Shown: positions 30,909 to 49,759 of the stretch, in pieces
Position numbering within the stretch: the stretch's first letter is position 1
How the letters are laid out: each line of letters begins with the position of its first letter
Assembly (NCBI GenBank): GCA_932294295.1
Contig: OW028581.1
Coordinates: forward strand, 17,280,662-17,344,661
Direction of reading: 5' to 3'
Length of the DNA: 64,000 nt
DNA from: Alitta virens
Lineage: Eukaryota > Annelida > Polychaeta > Phyllodocida > Nereididae
Translations under genes and position numbers: made by a program
Notes under the pieces: model-generated
What the model saw: only the letters and a program-made list of their open reading frames with translations
The model's database searches: none
What the model was told of the DNA's origin: nothing

Positions 30909-31932
30909 AGGGGGGGGGGGTCAATACGGTCAAAAGTTATGCTTCTGACATTCTGATGTTCGCTTAAATAATCAAATACTAAATTTGGCAAAATTCTTCG
31001 GGGCCAGTTGCACTAAAACTCAAATCAAAAGAGGATATTCTTCTAGCTACGGACTATTTCCGTAAAATTTTTTATCTAATAAATTTGTTAATCAGCATAA
31101 CGAAGCTGCAATGGCAAAGGTCTGGATTCAGACAGATCTTGGTAGCTAGATTAGCTTAGATGGCTGGAACATGTTCAGGGTAACCCCCCCCCCCCCCTTC
31201 CAAACTCTCAATGGGGGAGGGAGGGGTGTTGTCGAGGGGGTTCGACCCACCCAACTTAATTGGTCCATGTCCACACATTGCATGGTTCTTAACCAACGCT
31301 AGAGGCTGGCAACAGGTATGTCATGCTAGGTGGCAGGTCTGAGTAGTGGCAGATTGCCCCCCCCCCCCCCCCCCCCCTCTTGGCCTAGTATTTACTCATC
31401 CCCTCAATACATGTTCAACGCCCCCGTGATTATCTGGACCCTGGCCTGGACAAGCCACGTGCCATTTTCCCGCCAGTGGAACGTGCGAAGTAGCGTCGCC
31501 GTCACCATGGCGACGGAACTCTCTGGCGTTGAAAACGCGAAGTGTGGGACACTTCCGGCGAAAGTTCACAACAAACACATCTCAAAAATAGTCATTTTTG
31601 GCATTCAAAATTGGAAACACTTCATTTACGAAACATCTTAAATAACTTCTAAGGAGTTGGGGATCTTCCTGTGGCAATGTCATGCCGTTTAATTTAGCGC
31701 GAAGACGGTCAACAAGAAAAACATGCCCAATGGCAATAGCAATGGCAATGCCCGACCACCAGCAGGTAAACTTCCCCGAATTATCACCATATATGATCAC
31801 TGTAGATAGGCTAAGATAGCTACTGTAGACTAGTATTTTACGTGAACTGTTGGTTTGTTTAAGGGCACGTGTTAACGTGTTGTAAATAAAGTTGTGATAA
31901 ATGTATACGGCCAGTGGCGGGACCAGGTTTTT

Positions 31933-31963
<31 letters not shown>

Positions 31964-33088
31964 GGGCAACAAAATTATGATTTCCCCAAAGTCGCTACAT
32001 GTACATTTCCCAATTTTTCCCTTCCCCAAAATTTCCCCTTTTTTTCCCGAGGGGACATGTTGTCCCCCATTAGTCTCGCCACTGTACACGGGTGTGATAT
32101 AACAAACTATAGTAAAGTTAGAATTTACGTACAGTACATTGTACAGTTTAATGCAGAATACAGATGCCACTCATTCAGAGTCAGTCTCACTTGGTTGCCG
32201 CTGTTGCACTCCTCTTCGTCTCACTCTTAAGAGAACCAGAATTAATTTTTAACATTTAAATTAAAATTGGTTGGAAAGGACCAACTCACTCATTCACAAC
32301 CCCGAAACTGGGCATCTGTGATAATTAGATGAAAAATATATCTGCAGTAAATCTCTAAACCTAAATTATTTCATTTTAGAACCACAACTTGGGCACCTCA
32401 GTCCTGCACCGTTAAGTACTAGTAAGCCCTAGGGGAAGTGAAATAGGCCTTTGCATGAAAATATGTTGTCGACAGTGTTTCTTTGTTTTCACATTTGAAT
32501 ATCTACGTATATTGTATAAATGGACAGCAATTCCGCTTTCTTTTTATTTTCTCTGTTATTTTAGTAATTCTTGTTTGTTCAGACGCTGTATTGAGAATTA
32601 CTCTGCGTCCAAGAATTATATCCATATATACTATGTAATAAAATACTGAGCATTTCTTTGCTTGCATGCAAATGATTCTTGACCCCATTAAGAATGGAAG
32701 TCGTACACAGGCTAAATCTGGCAGCCGCAACTTGGCAGCCATTCTGTTTGTCTGGGCAGCAATGCCACGCGGAGTGCTTAGAAACCGACAAACTTGTCAG
32801 GTGTGAGGAAAGTGAGTCAGCATCTTCTCTGTCGCTCGTTGTGTTGCTAGGCTTGTCAATTCTCCTTATCTCAAGGAGTAATAGGAATAATACTGACGTA
32901 CAGGGGGATCGAAGAGTACGAGTGTTTCATTAATACAATGATTGTGTTATTGTGCTGGATTTGCCATACCAGAAAAGAAATGCCTTTGTTTTTGGAGGAT
33001 TATGAAAGTCGCAAAAACTCAGATGGATCATCTTCTATCCTCCTTTCGTTGAGACATTTGGAAGGCTCCATTTGATTCTGAAAACGAT
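30909..33088. other. Region upstream of the sirtuin gene
   Basis: Apart from the MITE at 31912 it holds poly-G/poly-C runs at about 30910-30919, 31181-31196 and 31357-31377. Between 32650 and 33088 lies less repetitive sequence that could hold the sirtuin promoter and 5' untranslated region; an in-frame TGA at 33050 closes the sirtuin reading frame upstream of its ATG. No other gene seen. Confidence 0.4.
31912..32084. mobile_element. hAT-like MITE with T/G homopolymer interior
   Basis: Starts CAGTGGCGGGACCA and ends TCTCGCCACTG, short imperfect terminal inverted repeats. The flanking 8-mers TATACGGC and TACACGGG match at six of eight positions. The interior has about 16 T followed by about 18 G, making long artefactual Gly/Phe frames. 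Confidence 0.6.
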
Positions 33089-42229
<9,141 letters not shown>

Positions 42230-42334
42230 TTAATGACCCAATTGAGTGATAACTGTGATTTTAAATTACAATGATGATATTGTATTATTTAACATGGAAT
42301 TGCTTCAAGTATACATACAATCAAGTATACATAC

Positions 42335-42340
42335 AATAAA
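42335..42340 (+). promoter_or_regulatory. Candidate polyadenylation signal of the sirtuin gene
   Basis: AATAAA about 105 bp past the stop codon; position fits a short 3' untranslated region. Confidence 0.5.
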
Positions 42341-43446
42341 AATCAGCATTATGACTGAAATCACTGTTTCAAACATCCACTGAACAGTTGTTGAACTTAA
42401 CTCACTATGATAGATTTCATGCTCTGTGATATGTATTTCATGTATCTGTATTGAGTTAGTCTTTCTTACTGTTTGGTGTTAATTCACTTGATCTCAGCCA
42501 TGTGCGCTTGTGAAAAGAGATAATCATTGCAAAAAAATTTAGCCATTTTGGAAAAATTTTACTTCCTTTTGTTTATATTTTCCATTTGGATTGTTATTAA
42601 TGGAAATATCCATGAATAAACTATTTAGTTTATTTTACCCGCAATGTAACTCTAGGCATTTATAACGAGAGATGATATATATAAACAATTTTGCTGATTA
42701 TTGTTGGTTGCTAAAAAAAATGGCGTTCTTGTTCAAATTGTTTCTTAATTCCTGAGTTAATCAGAAAAGGCTTTGCATGAAGTCATGTGATTTCCATCTA
42801 ATAGATCTTTTATTGCCCTTATAATAACACTTGCAAAATGCAGTTCAACTAATGCTATTTTGTATTTGTAGAGCACAATGATAATCATTTTGTGTATTCT
42901 GTTTATTTGAAAATGCTTTGCCACAATAGCATGTGATTTTCATCTATTTAATCTGAACTGCCATATTATGTTGGCTTGCTCAGTCGCAGCAGCTTGATCA
43001 TGGTATATTTACCAACCAACTTTTCTGAGTCCGCATCCTTGTATAACCTCTACTTTCGCTGGACTTCCCATGAGACATTGAATTTAATATTGGGTACTGT
43101 GCAGTCAGTGTTTATATGCTGAAGCAAGTAAAAGATGAGAATTCCGGTTTGTGTGCCACGGGCAATAGGGTTTATTGGAAATATTTTGAAAATCTTGTTA
43201 AGTATAACCGAGTGCTCAAGAATAAGCTATATCTGTCGACCATCCTGATTTCAAATCTACTTATGGAAGAAATACTGTTCATTCTATCTTTGGGTTAGTT
43301 GGTAGTGAAATATTGCTAGATCTTGGTAAAATTAGGCTGCCAATGGATAGAGGGTTGGCATTGATTTAAGAAGTTCTCAATAATCCACAATGTAATGTCT
43401 GAATTAAATGCTTCTGGCAAAATATTAATATTATCAAAAATACCTG
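42341..43446. other. Convergent intergenic region
   Basis: AT-rich sequence between the sirtuin 3' end and the minus-strand nuclear receptor region. I looked on the minus strand for ligand-binding-domain exons and saw none that I could support. Confidence 0.4.
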
Positions 43447-43875
43447 AGGCAGGTTCTGAACAACTTTATTGTGTTTAAATTGTGAGATGAAATCTGATGC
43501 TTTCTGAGAAAAAGTCTTACCATTACCAGAATTGGTGATACGGTTATATATTTCCTGATTCAAGTTCAATGGTTTTTCGAGTTACATCCTCCATGGAGCT
43601 GAGGAGTTTAACCTCTGTGTGACTCTCAAGTGATGTTAATATCATTGATAGTGTTGGTTCAGAGAAATACCTGTGAAAGATCTGTGATATCAAAAGCCAA
43701 TGCCGGTATTCCAAATGTAACGCCGGAGCTTTAAATATCGAAGTAGTCCTCTGCAGAGAACATCTTTGAACTATCTTCAGTTGCGGTTTGATTGGCTTTT
43801 CCATCTGACTTATTGGCTGAAACAAATGGAATATTGCTTCATTTCTTGAGAATTCATTTCCTGAAGAAGCCAAAA
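43447..43875 (-). CDS. Possible downstream exon(s), unrecognised
   Basis: Minus strand. After a ttcag acceptor near 43860 a frame reads PISQMEKPIKPQLKIVQRCS and later LESHTEVKLLSSMEDVTRK to about 43545. A second frame (EIYNRITNSGNGKTFSQKAS, then DFISQFKHNKVVQNLPQ) follows a possible acceptor near 43560 and ends at a donor-like CAG|GTATTT at 43447. It lies where further exons of the nuclear receptor would be, but no ligand-binding-domain signature is visible and the two frames do not join simply. It could equally belong to an unrelated or decayed gene. Confidence 0.2.
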
Positions 43876-44691
43876 TGACACCGTCTTGTATACTTTATTT
43901 ACTAATGAAATAATTTTGATTCCATTTGTTATCTTTTGCTCCCCACTCCTAACCATGGTGGTGCTGTTGCAAAGTCCCTCTGTTTAAGATGACTTCTAAC
44001 GTTTGCTCGATGCTACTTACAAACAATTATCTTATTACATTGGCCAGACAATTTATTTTAAATAGTCAATTTGATGTTAAAATTTGAACTGGAAAACAGT
44101 TTTCTAGATGGAACCAGCAAGACATGGATTAATTATCTAATCAGTTTATTGTTACATCTTAATCTAATTAGAGGACAATAAATGTTATTGCTTACTGTCT
44201 ATTGATAACTTGATGCCATGATGTCTGCAGCAACGACAATGTTTCTCAGTCGTCCAATTTGGAATGTCATATCCCGTTTTCTCGCTAGTTGGCCTCACCT
44301 GTATGATAAAGTGGCAAGTTAAGAAATGTGCTGGCTATGAGCTGTTCAATTATTGCCTCTCATTTTCAACCCAGAATTTCTTTCCTCTGTATCCCTGTAA
44401 GTCTAATGACAAAATTCATCTCGAGCACTGTTCAACCTAATCTTGGGAATGCCTGGTGCCTGTAGGACATCCTGAAGGAAGGAGGTACTTTTGGCTAAGA
44501 ATGGGTCATACTGGCATGGTTAACCCACTCTTACCGCCTGCAAGGAGAGCCTCTGCAGTGGGACCTTAAAGTTCTGCGGAACACATTTTGATGAAATGTG
44601 CGGACCTGATCATTGTCAGATATAGATTTTATATGGCTCACTCTAATAAGGACCTATTGCAAACATTGCCCCCGCTGTAATTTTAAACTGT

Positions 44692-46058
44692 CTAAAAGCT
44701 CACGATACTTACATTAGACCTTTGCATGTCAGCGTAAAACTGATTTTCAGGTTGCTTCTTTGAATCACTAATGCAAGATTCCAGTTGTGACACACCATCA
44801 TTTGATAATTCTACACCTTGGCCTGGATTAGATGGTATGGAATCACTTGGCAGGAGATTAACACTGGTAGCTGCTTCCTCCATTACAAACTCCAGTATGT
44901 CATTCAGAAGGTCATTTGTTGAGTGAGCCCAGTCTGGGCGAATTGCATCACTAGTACTGGTAGAAGTTGATGTGGCATTGTCTATGTTCCACAATTTGTT
45001 GCTGATAGCACCATCGGGTGTCTTGTCATGTAATGAAGAATAATCTAGATGACCTGCTTCACTGTTGGTTAATGTGGCATTGTTTATATCGTCTGAGAGA
45101 TTAATATCATGGGCATCAATGTCTACGTTCCTGCATTTGTTGCTGATGACATCATCATGTTTCTGTTCTCTTGATGCATTTGATAATCGTGCAAGCAGAG
45201 GAATTGAATTTGTGATATCAGATAAATTAAATGAAGACGTTAGCAGAAAATCTTTGCCACTAGCGACTGTATTTAGTGCATGGTTTTGTTTATATAGTGA
45301 GAGTTTGCTGTCAGTAATCACATTTAGCACTTGGTTTTGTGTGTGTAATGCGAGTTCACTGTCACCAATAGTATTTAGCACTTGATTTTGTGTATTCAAT
45401 GATAGTTCGCTGTCAGTAAACACATTTAGCACTTGGTTTTGTGTGTGTAATGAAAGTTCACTGTCGCCTATAGTATTGTGCACTTGGTTTTGTGTATTCA
45501 ATGATAGTTCGCTGTCATTAATCACATTTAGCACTTGGTTTTGTGTGTGTAATGAGAGTTCACTGTCGCCAATAGTATTGTGCACTTGGTTTTGTTTATT
45601 CAATGATAGTTTGCTGTTAGTAATAGTACTTAGTGCTTGGTTTGGTGAATTGATTTTGTCAACATCAGAGTCAAATGTTGGCGAAGATACTGATGCTATT
45701 GGACTGAGCATCAGTTCATTGTTGGAGTTCCATACTGTATCATCCGCAGAACTAACAGAGGCATCACTAGCATAACTACTATAAAGAATACTATTATCTA
45801 AATATATGGCCTCTAGATCATTTGGAAACTCGTCTTTCCATGCAAAACCTGGGTTGCTGCAGTCATACAATGAATTGTAGTCATGAAATGGTTGGGTTGT
45901 AGAGTCATCGCTTACTGGTAATACATCTGTGTTGGGTGGTCTGCTGACAGCATTGTCTATTATTAATTCTTCAGATGCATCTGGCAAATTAGCTGAAGTA
46001 TCCTGAAGATTTTCGTGTGATAAATCTTCTGGTCTATTTCTTCGCCAAGGTTTCCTTG
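44692..46058 (-). CDS. Receptor exon 5: long Ser/Asn/Asp-rich region with 17-residue repeats
   Basis: After the basic extension [12 protein letters not shown] the exon encodes about 455 low-complexity residues, with a central array of seven 17-residue repeats (type [17 protein letters not shown]). Outside the array are many acidic and hydrophobic patches ([37 protein letters not shown]) of the sort found in activation domains (inference). It closes with a stop at 44692 or splices at 44713. Confidence 0.75.
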
Positions 46059-48420
46059 CTGCAGAAAACAAAATAGGAGAATATTATACAATTATTGCAC
46101 AGTGACGAGTGCAATATCTGTTTTTATCTGTTCCATAAAAACAGATATTGCCCAAGACACTGCAGTAATTGTTATATTAAATGGCCTTTCAATATATATA
46201 AGAAAAAAGGCTGTTTTGAGTACAGTTAACAGTGTGTATAGTCCTCTGAAACCTTGATTATTTAACAAGGCAGAGAAATCCAGAGCCTATTTTACTCAAT
46301 CATCAATTTCATTCATAATTTTTTACACTTTTAATCATTATTTATGCATATATATATGATGGCAGCCCACAACAATATTAAATTCTTTTTTTTTTTTTCT
46401 GTTTTGAGCAACTGAACAAAGCGTACGTTTAATCAAAGAGGTTGTTCACCTTTAACGAAAGCAATCCCAATTGCCTGTAACGCAAAATGCGATAAATAAA
46501 ATTTTATTGATACAGTGTAATTGCCCTTTATTCACTTACGTATGAAGGTATAATAATTTGTTTATACTTATGAAATACCCATTCCGCCACTTAAAATGTA
46601 CCATGCAATATAGCCGTGCAATATAGGAAAATATTGCACGGCTCTCAGCCAATCAGAAGTCAGGATTTTCGCTAGCCATATAATATACTGAAGTATTGCA
46701 CAGGCAGATAATTATGATAATAAATAAGTCAAGATTCACCAAAAACTTGCCATCTTTGGACATTCCAACAGATAAACATTTCCTGTATCTGCAGTTACGA
46801 CAGTCTTTCCTGGTCTTCAAAGTCACTGTGCAAGTTCCACCTTTTTTGCAGGGAGATAGTTTCTCTGTCACAGACCGGCGAAAGAAATTCTGAAAATAAA
46901 AATGGACGGAAAAAGTGCAGTAAAGCGGTCCTTGATTTATGACCATATTTAACGAGCCTTTTTGCAGGCCTATGACGTAAAAGTGCTTGAAATCTCTTTA
47001 TGACGTCACAAACTAATTTCTTATGACGGCGGTTTTCATATTCATGGTAAAGACAGAGTTTATTTTTGCTTTTTCTAGGGGCCTACTGCCCCCAAACCCC
47101 CCCGCTACTTTACACAAAATTTTATTCTAATTATGCTAGAATTTCAATCTTGTGACATATTTGATGAAACTTAATTTTTAATGGATGCTAAATATGGACA
47201 TAGATTTGGGTCCGCTATACTGCACAAAACCCAAATGGACACCCTTGGTCCTAATTCTAAGTGTGATTACTTCACATGTTGCTATGCAAGTTGTCCCTGC
47301 AATACATACTAAAAGTAGCATCAACTCCAACAAATCCAACATATGATAAAGTCTTTCATCCAAAGTACATGCATCATTATGAATCTCGTCCAAAAGCCAT
47401 TTGACCACTGGGATTAAGGATGAAACTATCTTGATGCTGCAAAAATAGATACTACAATCATTGCCGTGACAGAAGTACCATGGATTCTCCCAGTTCCCAA
47501 AGTTATACTGGATTTGGCAGAACTTAAGAAAAGTGAAACCAATCCTGTAGACTATCAAAACCATTATACTATTAGGTTTAAATACAAATTGTTTAAGTTT
47601 TTATACACAGATGGCTCAAAAATGAAAAGTCGAGTAGCCTGTGCAGTCACCTCGTATAACACCATTATTACTGAATGTCGCCTTCCAGATAACTGCTCAG
47701 TATATACTGCAGAGTTAACAGCAATTTACCTAGCTTTAAAGATCATAGAAGACTCAGAATCAAATCGTTATGTTATCTGTTCTGATTCCAAATCTACTCT
47801 CCAAGCAATCCAAAATAAACTTAGTAACCCTGGGATCTTAGATGTTTTTTATTAAGTATTTCCATCTTCACAAATTCAAAGATATTGTATTTTGTTGGAT
47901 TCCTGGACATGCGGGCATTCAAGGGAATGAAAAAGCAGGCCGGGCATTGTATTCCATACACTGATTTTAAAATAAATATAAAATCTTTTATCATTTCTTA
48001 CTGGCAAAGACTGTGGAATGAATATAATAAGAATAGGTTGCATTCAATTTTACCTTGCGTTCAAAATAAAATACAAAGCAGGTTCAATACTCACAAAGAT
48101 CAAGGAAGATATCACAGATGCCTTATAGGACATTCAAGACTTACGCATTCACATCTTCAAGTCAATGAACCGGCACCAGTATGCCTGAGTTGTCAGTGCC
48201 CCTTACAGTCAAACATATTTTATTAGATTGCATCCACTTACAACGCCTTAGAAGACCTTTGTTTCAAGCTACTACCTTACAACATCTCTTTGCAAGATAT
48301 CCAACTCAGACAATTATTGAATTTTTACATGTTTCAGGTTTCTACTACCAAATATAAATAACTAATTTTAACCTAGAGAGCCTCTATATAGCCCAATCAG
48401 GTGCTGATGAGGCGTTAAAC

Positions 48421-48476
<56 letters not shown>

Positions 48477-49755
48477 CTGCATAGATTTTCAGTCATTATC
48501 CTTTGATTTAGATTCTTACCTTGCAACCTTCACAAGTCACAGCTCCAAAATGAAATCCATTTGCAATATCTCCACAAATCCAGCAAAGCTCCTGTCCTTC
48601 TTGTGGAATTGCCTGTTCAGGGAGTTCACAGAAGACAACGTTTTTACCAAATAAACTGATCAGATAGAGATTTCCGATACATTTTCCTCTGAATTCCAGG
48701 GTAGCTGGGAACCCTGCTCTAAAATAAGTGTGACTTTTAACAGATGCATCTGCTGTGTTTGGGTATTAATTTGAATTTTGGTGCCTGAACATTACCTTTC
48801 CTTGTTATTCCAGCTGCTAAGCACTTCTGATAGCGACAAGACTGGCATATGCGGATGTTGTAATGGTCGAAGTCACATGCAAATCTGAGTCCTTTAGGTC
48901 TACGACGTGTGCACCGCAGAAAGAACAACTGGAAATATACATAATTTGGGCATGAACTACTCTGGGCCATCCATGAGGTGACCTTACACTCAATGACCAA
49001 CACACAGCATCATATTTAGCTGTTATGTCTATGAAGCAGTATAATCTCATACTAAATATGAGTGGCTTAATTAGTGTTTATAATTAACTGCCTTGCTGAG
49101 TTCACTATTTCTCTATAAGATAAATAAATTTCGCCAAGAATTTAATTTTTCGTGCCATCAAAAACCAATATGTAAACAAACCAAGTGATGATGTCACAAT
49201 AGGTTATGATGCCATTTCCATTGTATGTCCAATGTTTTAGTCTTGATTTCTTTCAATGTATTATTTATTTTTTGTAATTAACGCCTGATAGATTCATCAG
49301 CAGATTAGCTTACACATATTTAGTGTGCCTTGATTAAATAAGGTGATTGTCAATCATTTGATGAAGTTTTAGAAAATATGTCTCTGGCGACCTTCCTTGA
49401 AGGTCCTGATACATCAAATGGGTGGTTAGCTTGGGAGTTCTGAGCCTCTATGTGGCAAGAGTGGTAACCCTAGATCTAAGTTCCAACCATAGAGGCAGTC
49501 CATTATGGTTTGGAAGGTCTTCACTAAAATTTCATTGAGCAAAATATAAATAGATAGGTTCAAGTTTCTTTGTTAGAAAAAAAAAAAAAGTCTTACTTTG
49601 CATGGTAAACAAACGATGGCATTGCAGTACGTCCCTGCTGCCTCTTCGCCACAGACTCTGCATGAATTAGTGGATGTCTTGAAAGCGGTTGAATTTTGCC
49701 TTGTTTTCGTGTGATGACATTTGACTACGTTTGACTCATTGTATGAAGATGTCAT
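44692..49755 (-). CDS. Nuclear receptor with two DNA-binding domains (2DBD-type)
   Basis: Five minus-strand exons join in phase to 1,995 nt (664 residues plus stop): 49597-49755, 48796-48928, 48520-48716, 46751-46889, 44692-46058. DBD1 has finger [19 protein letters not shown] with P-box CLPCKLFF, then a compact finger II ending [14 protein letters not shown]. After about 40 residues DBD2 follows: [17 protein letters not shown]-box CEGCKNFF, and a canonical finger II (CKKGGTC, nine residues, CRNCRYRKC) with LSVGMSKD. The extension [10 protein letters not shown] leads into a 455-residue Ser/Asn/Asp-rich exon. Nuclear receptors bind DNA through one such domain; 2DBD receptors are known in some invertebrates. 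No ligand-binding domain is seen. The last exon could instead splice at a donor-like AAT|GTAAGT at 44713. Confidence 0.85.
45265..45645 (-). repeat. 51-bp coding minisatellite in the receptor
   Basis: Seven in-frame units of 51 bp encode alternating subtypes, (S/A)[10 protein letters not shown] and SLNTQNQV(H/L)NTI, separated by (G/T/N)DSEL. The alternation gives a 102-bp higher-order period, so the array grew by duplicating a dimer. No unit breaks the frame. Confidence 0.9.
46751..46889 (-). CDS. Receptor exon 4: DBD2 finger II
   Basis: Reads [20 protein letters not shown] and [17 protein letters not shown]. The donor is GATG|GCAAGT, a GC-AG intron; the next exon begins CA AGG AAA, so the codon G|CA is completed in phase. 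A hAT MITE ends 18 bp upstream of its acceptor dinucleotide. Confidence 0.8.
46908..47232. mobile_element. hAT-type MITE, family A copy 2 (receptor intron)
   Basis: 325 bp starting GGAAAAAGTGCAGTAAAGCGG and ending with inverted CGCTATACTGCACAAAACCC. A perfect 8-bp target duplication AAATGGAC flanks it (46900-46907 and 47233-47240). It lies next to the 3' splice site of the DBD2 finger II exon. Confidence 0.92.
47460..48420 (+). pseudogene. 3' end of an I-superfamily-type LINE (RNase H and tail)
   Basis: Plus strand, opposite to the host receptor gene and inside its intron. An RNase H domain is clear: [15 protein letters not shown], the Glu in [14 protein letters not shown], the Asp in [13 protein letters not shown], and [16 protein letters not shown] after a frame change near 47850. 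A terminal Cys-rich piece (CLSCQCPL) follows in two frames. LINEs with a terminal RNase H belong to the I group. The 3' end is GGCGTTAAACAATAA followed by a (CA)n tail. The copy is 5'-truncated and frameshifted. Confidence 0.75.
48427..48476. repeat. (CA)n microsatellite, tail of the LINE
   Basis: About 25 CA units directly after the LINE 3' end; likely grown from the element's own tail. Confidence 0.95.
48520..48716 (-). CDS. Receptor exon 3: linker and DBD2 finger I
   Basis: This single exon carries both the end of the DBD1 extension and finger I of DBD2, which shows that the two domains belong to one transcript. The frame requires the second AG of the tandem acceptor ttttagAG; using the first AG leads to a stop after about 20 codons. 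It ends TGC AAG|GTAAG, the conserved intron position within CEGCK. Confidence 0.8.
48796..49755 (-). CDS. Exons 1-2 of the receptor: start codon and atypical DBD1
   Basis: Exon 1 (49597-49755) starts at ATG 49755 and encodes a short tail plus finger I; it ends TGC AAA|GTAAG. Exon 2 (48796-48928, acceptor atttccag) starts [13 protein letters not shown]. In ordinary receptors finger II is C-x5-C-x9-C-x2-C. Here only one Cys precedes the x9 block (FAC, then nine residues, CQSC), and the missing ligand may be the Cys in FFLRC, 12 residues upstream. The P-box CLPCKL is unlike the CEGCKG and CEACKK types that I know of. Confidence 0.8.
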
Positions 49756-49759
49756 GATG

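Noticed and set aside
42900..43446. Ligand-binding-domain exons for the receptor
   Set aside because: No helix 3-5 signature or consistent frame found on the minus strand by eye.
46640..49755. Two separate nuclear receptor genes
   Set aside because: Exon 48520-48716 contains both the DBD1 extension and DBD2 finger I, and all phases match in one frame.
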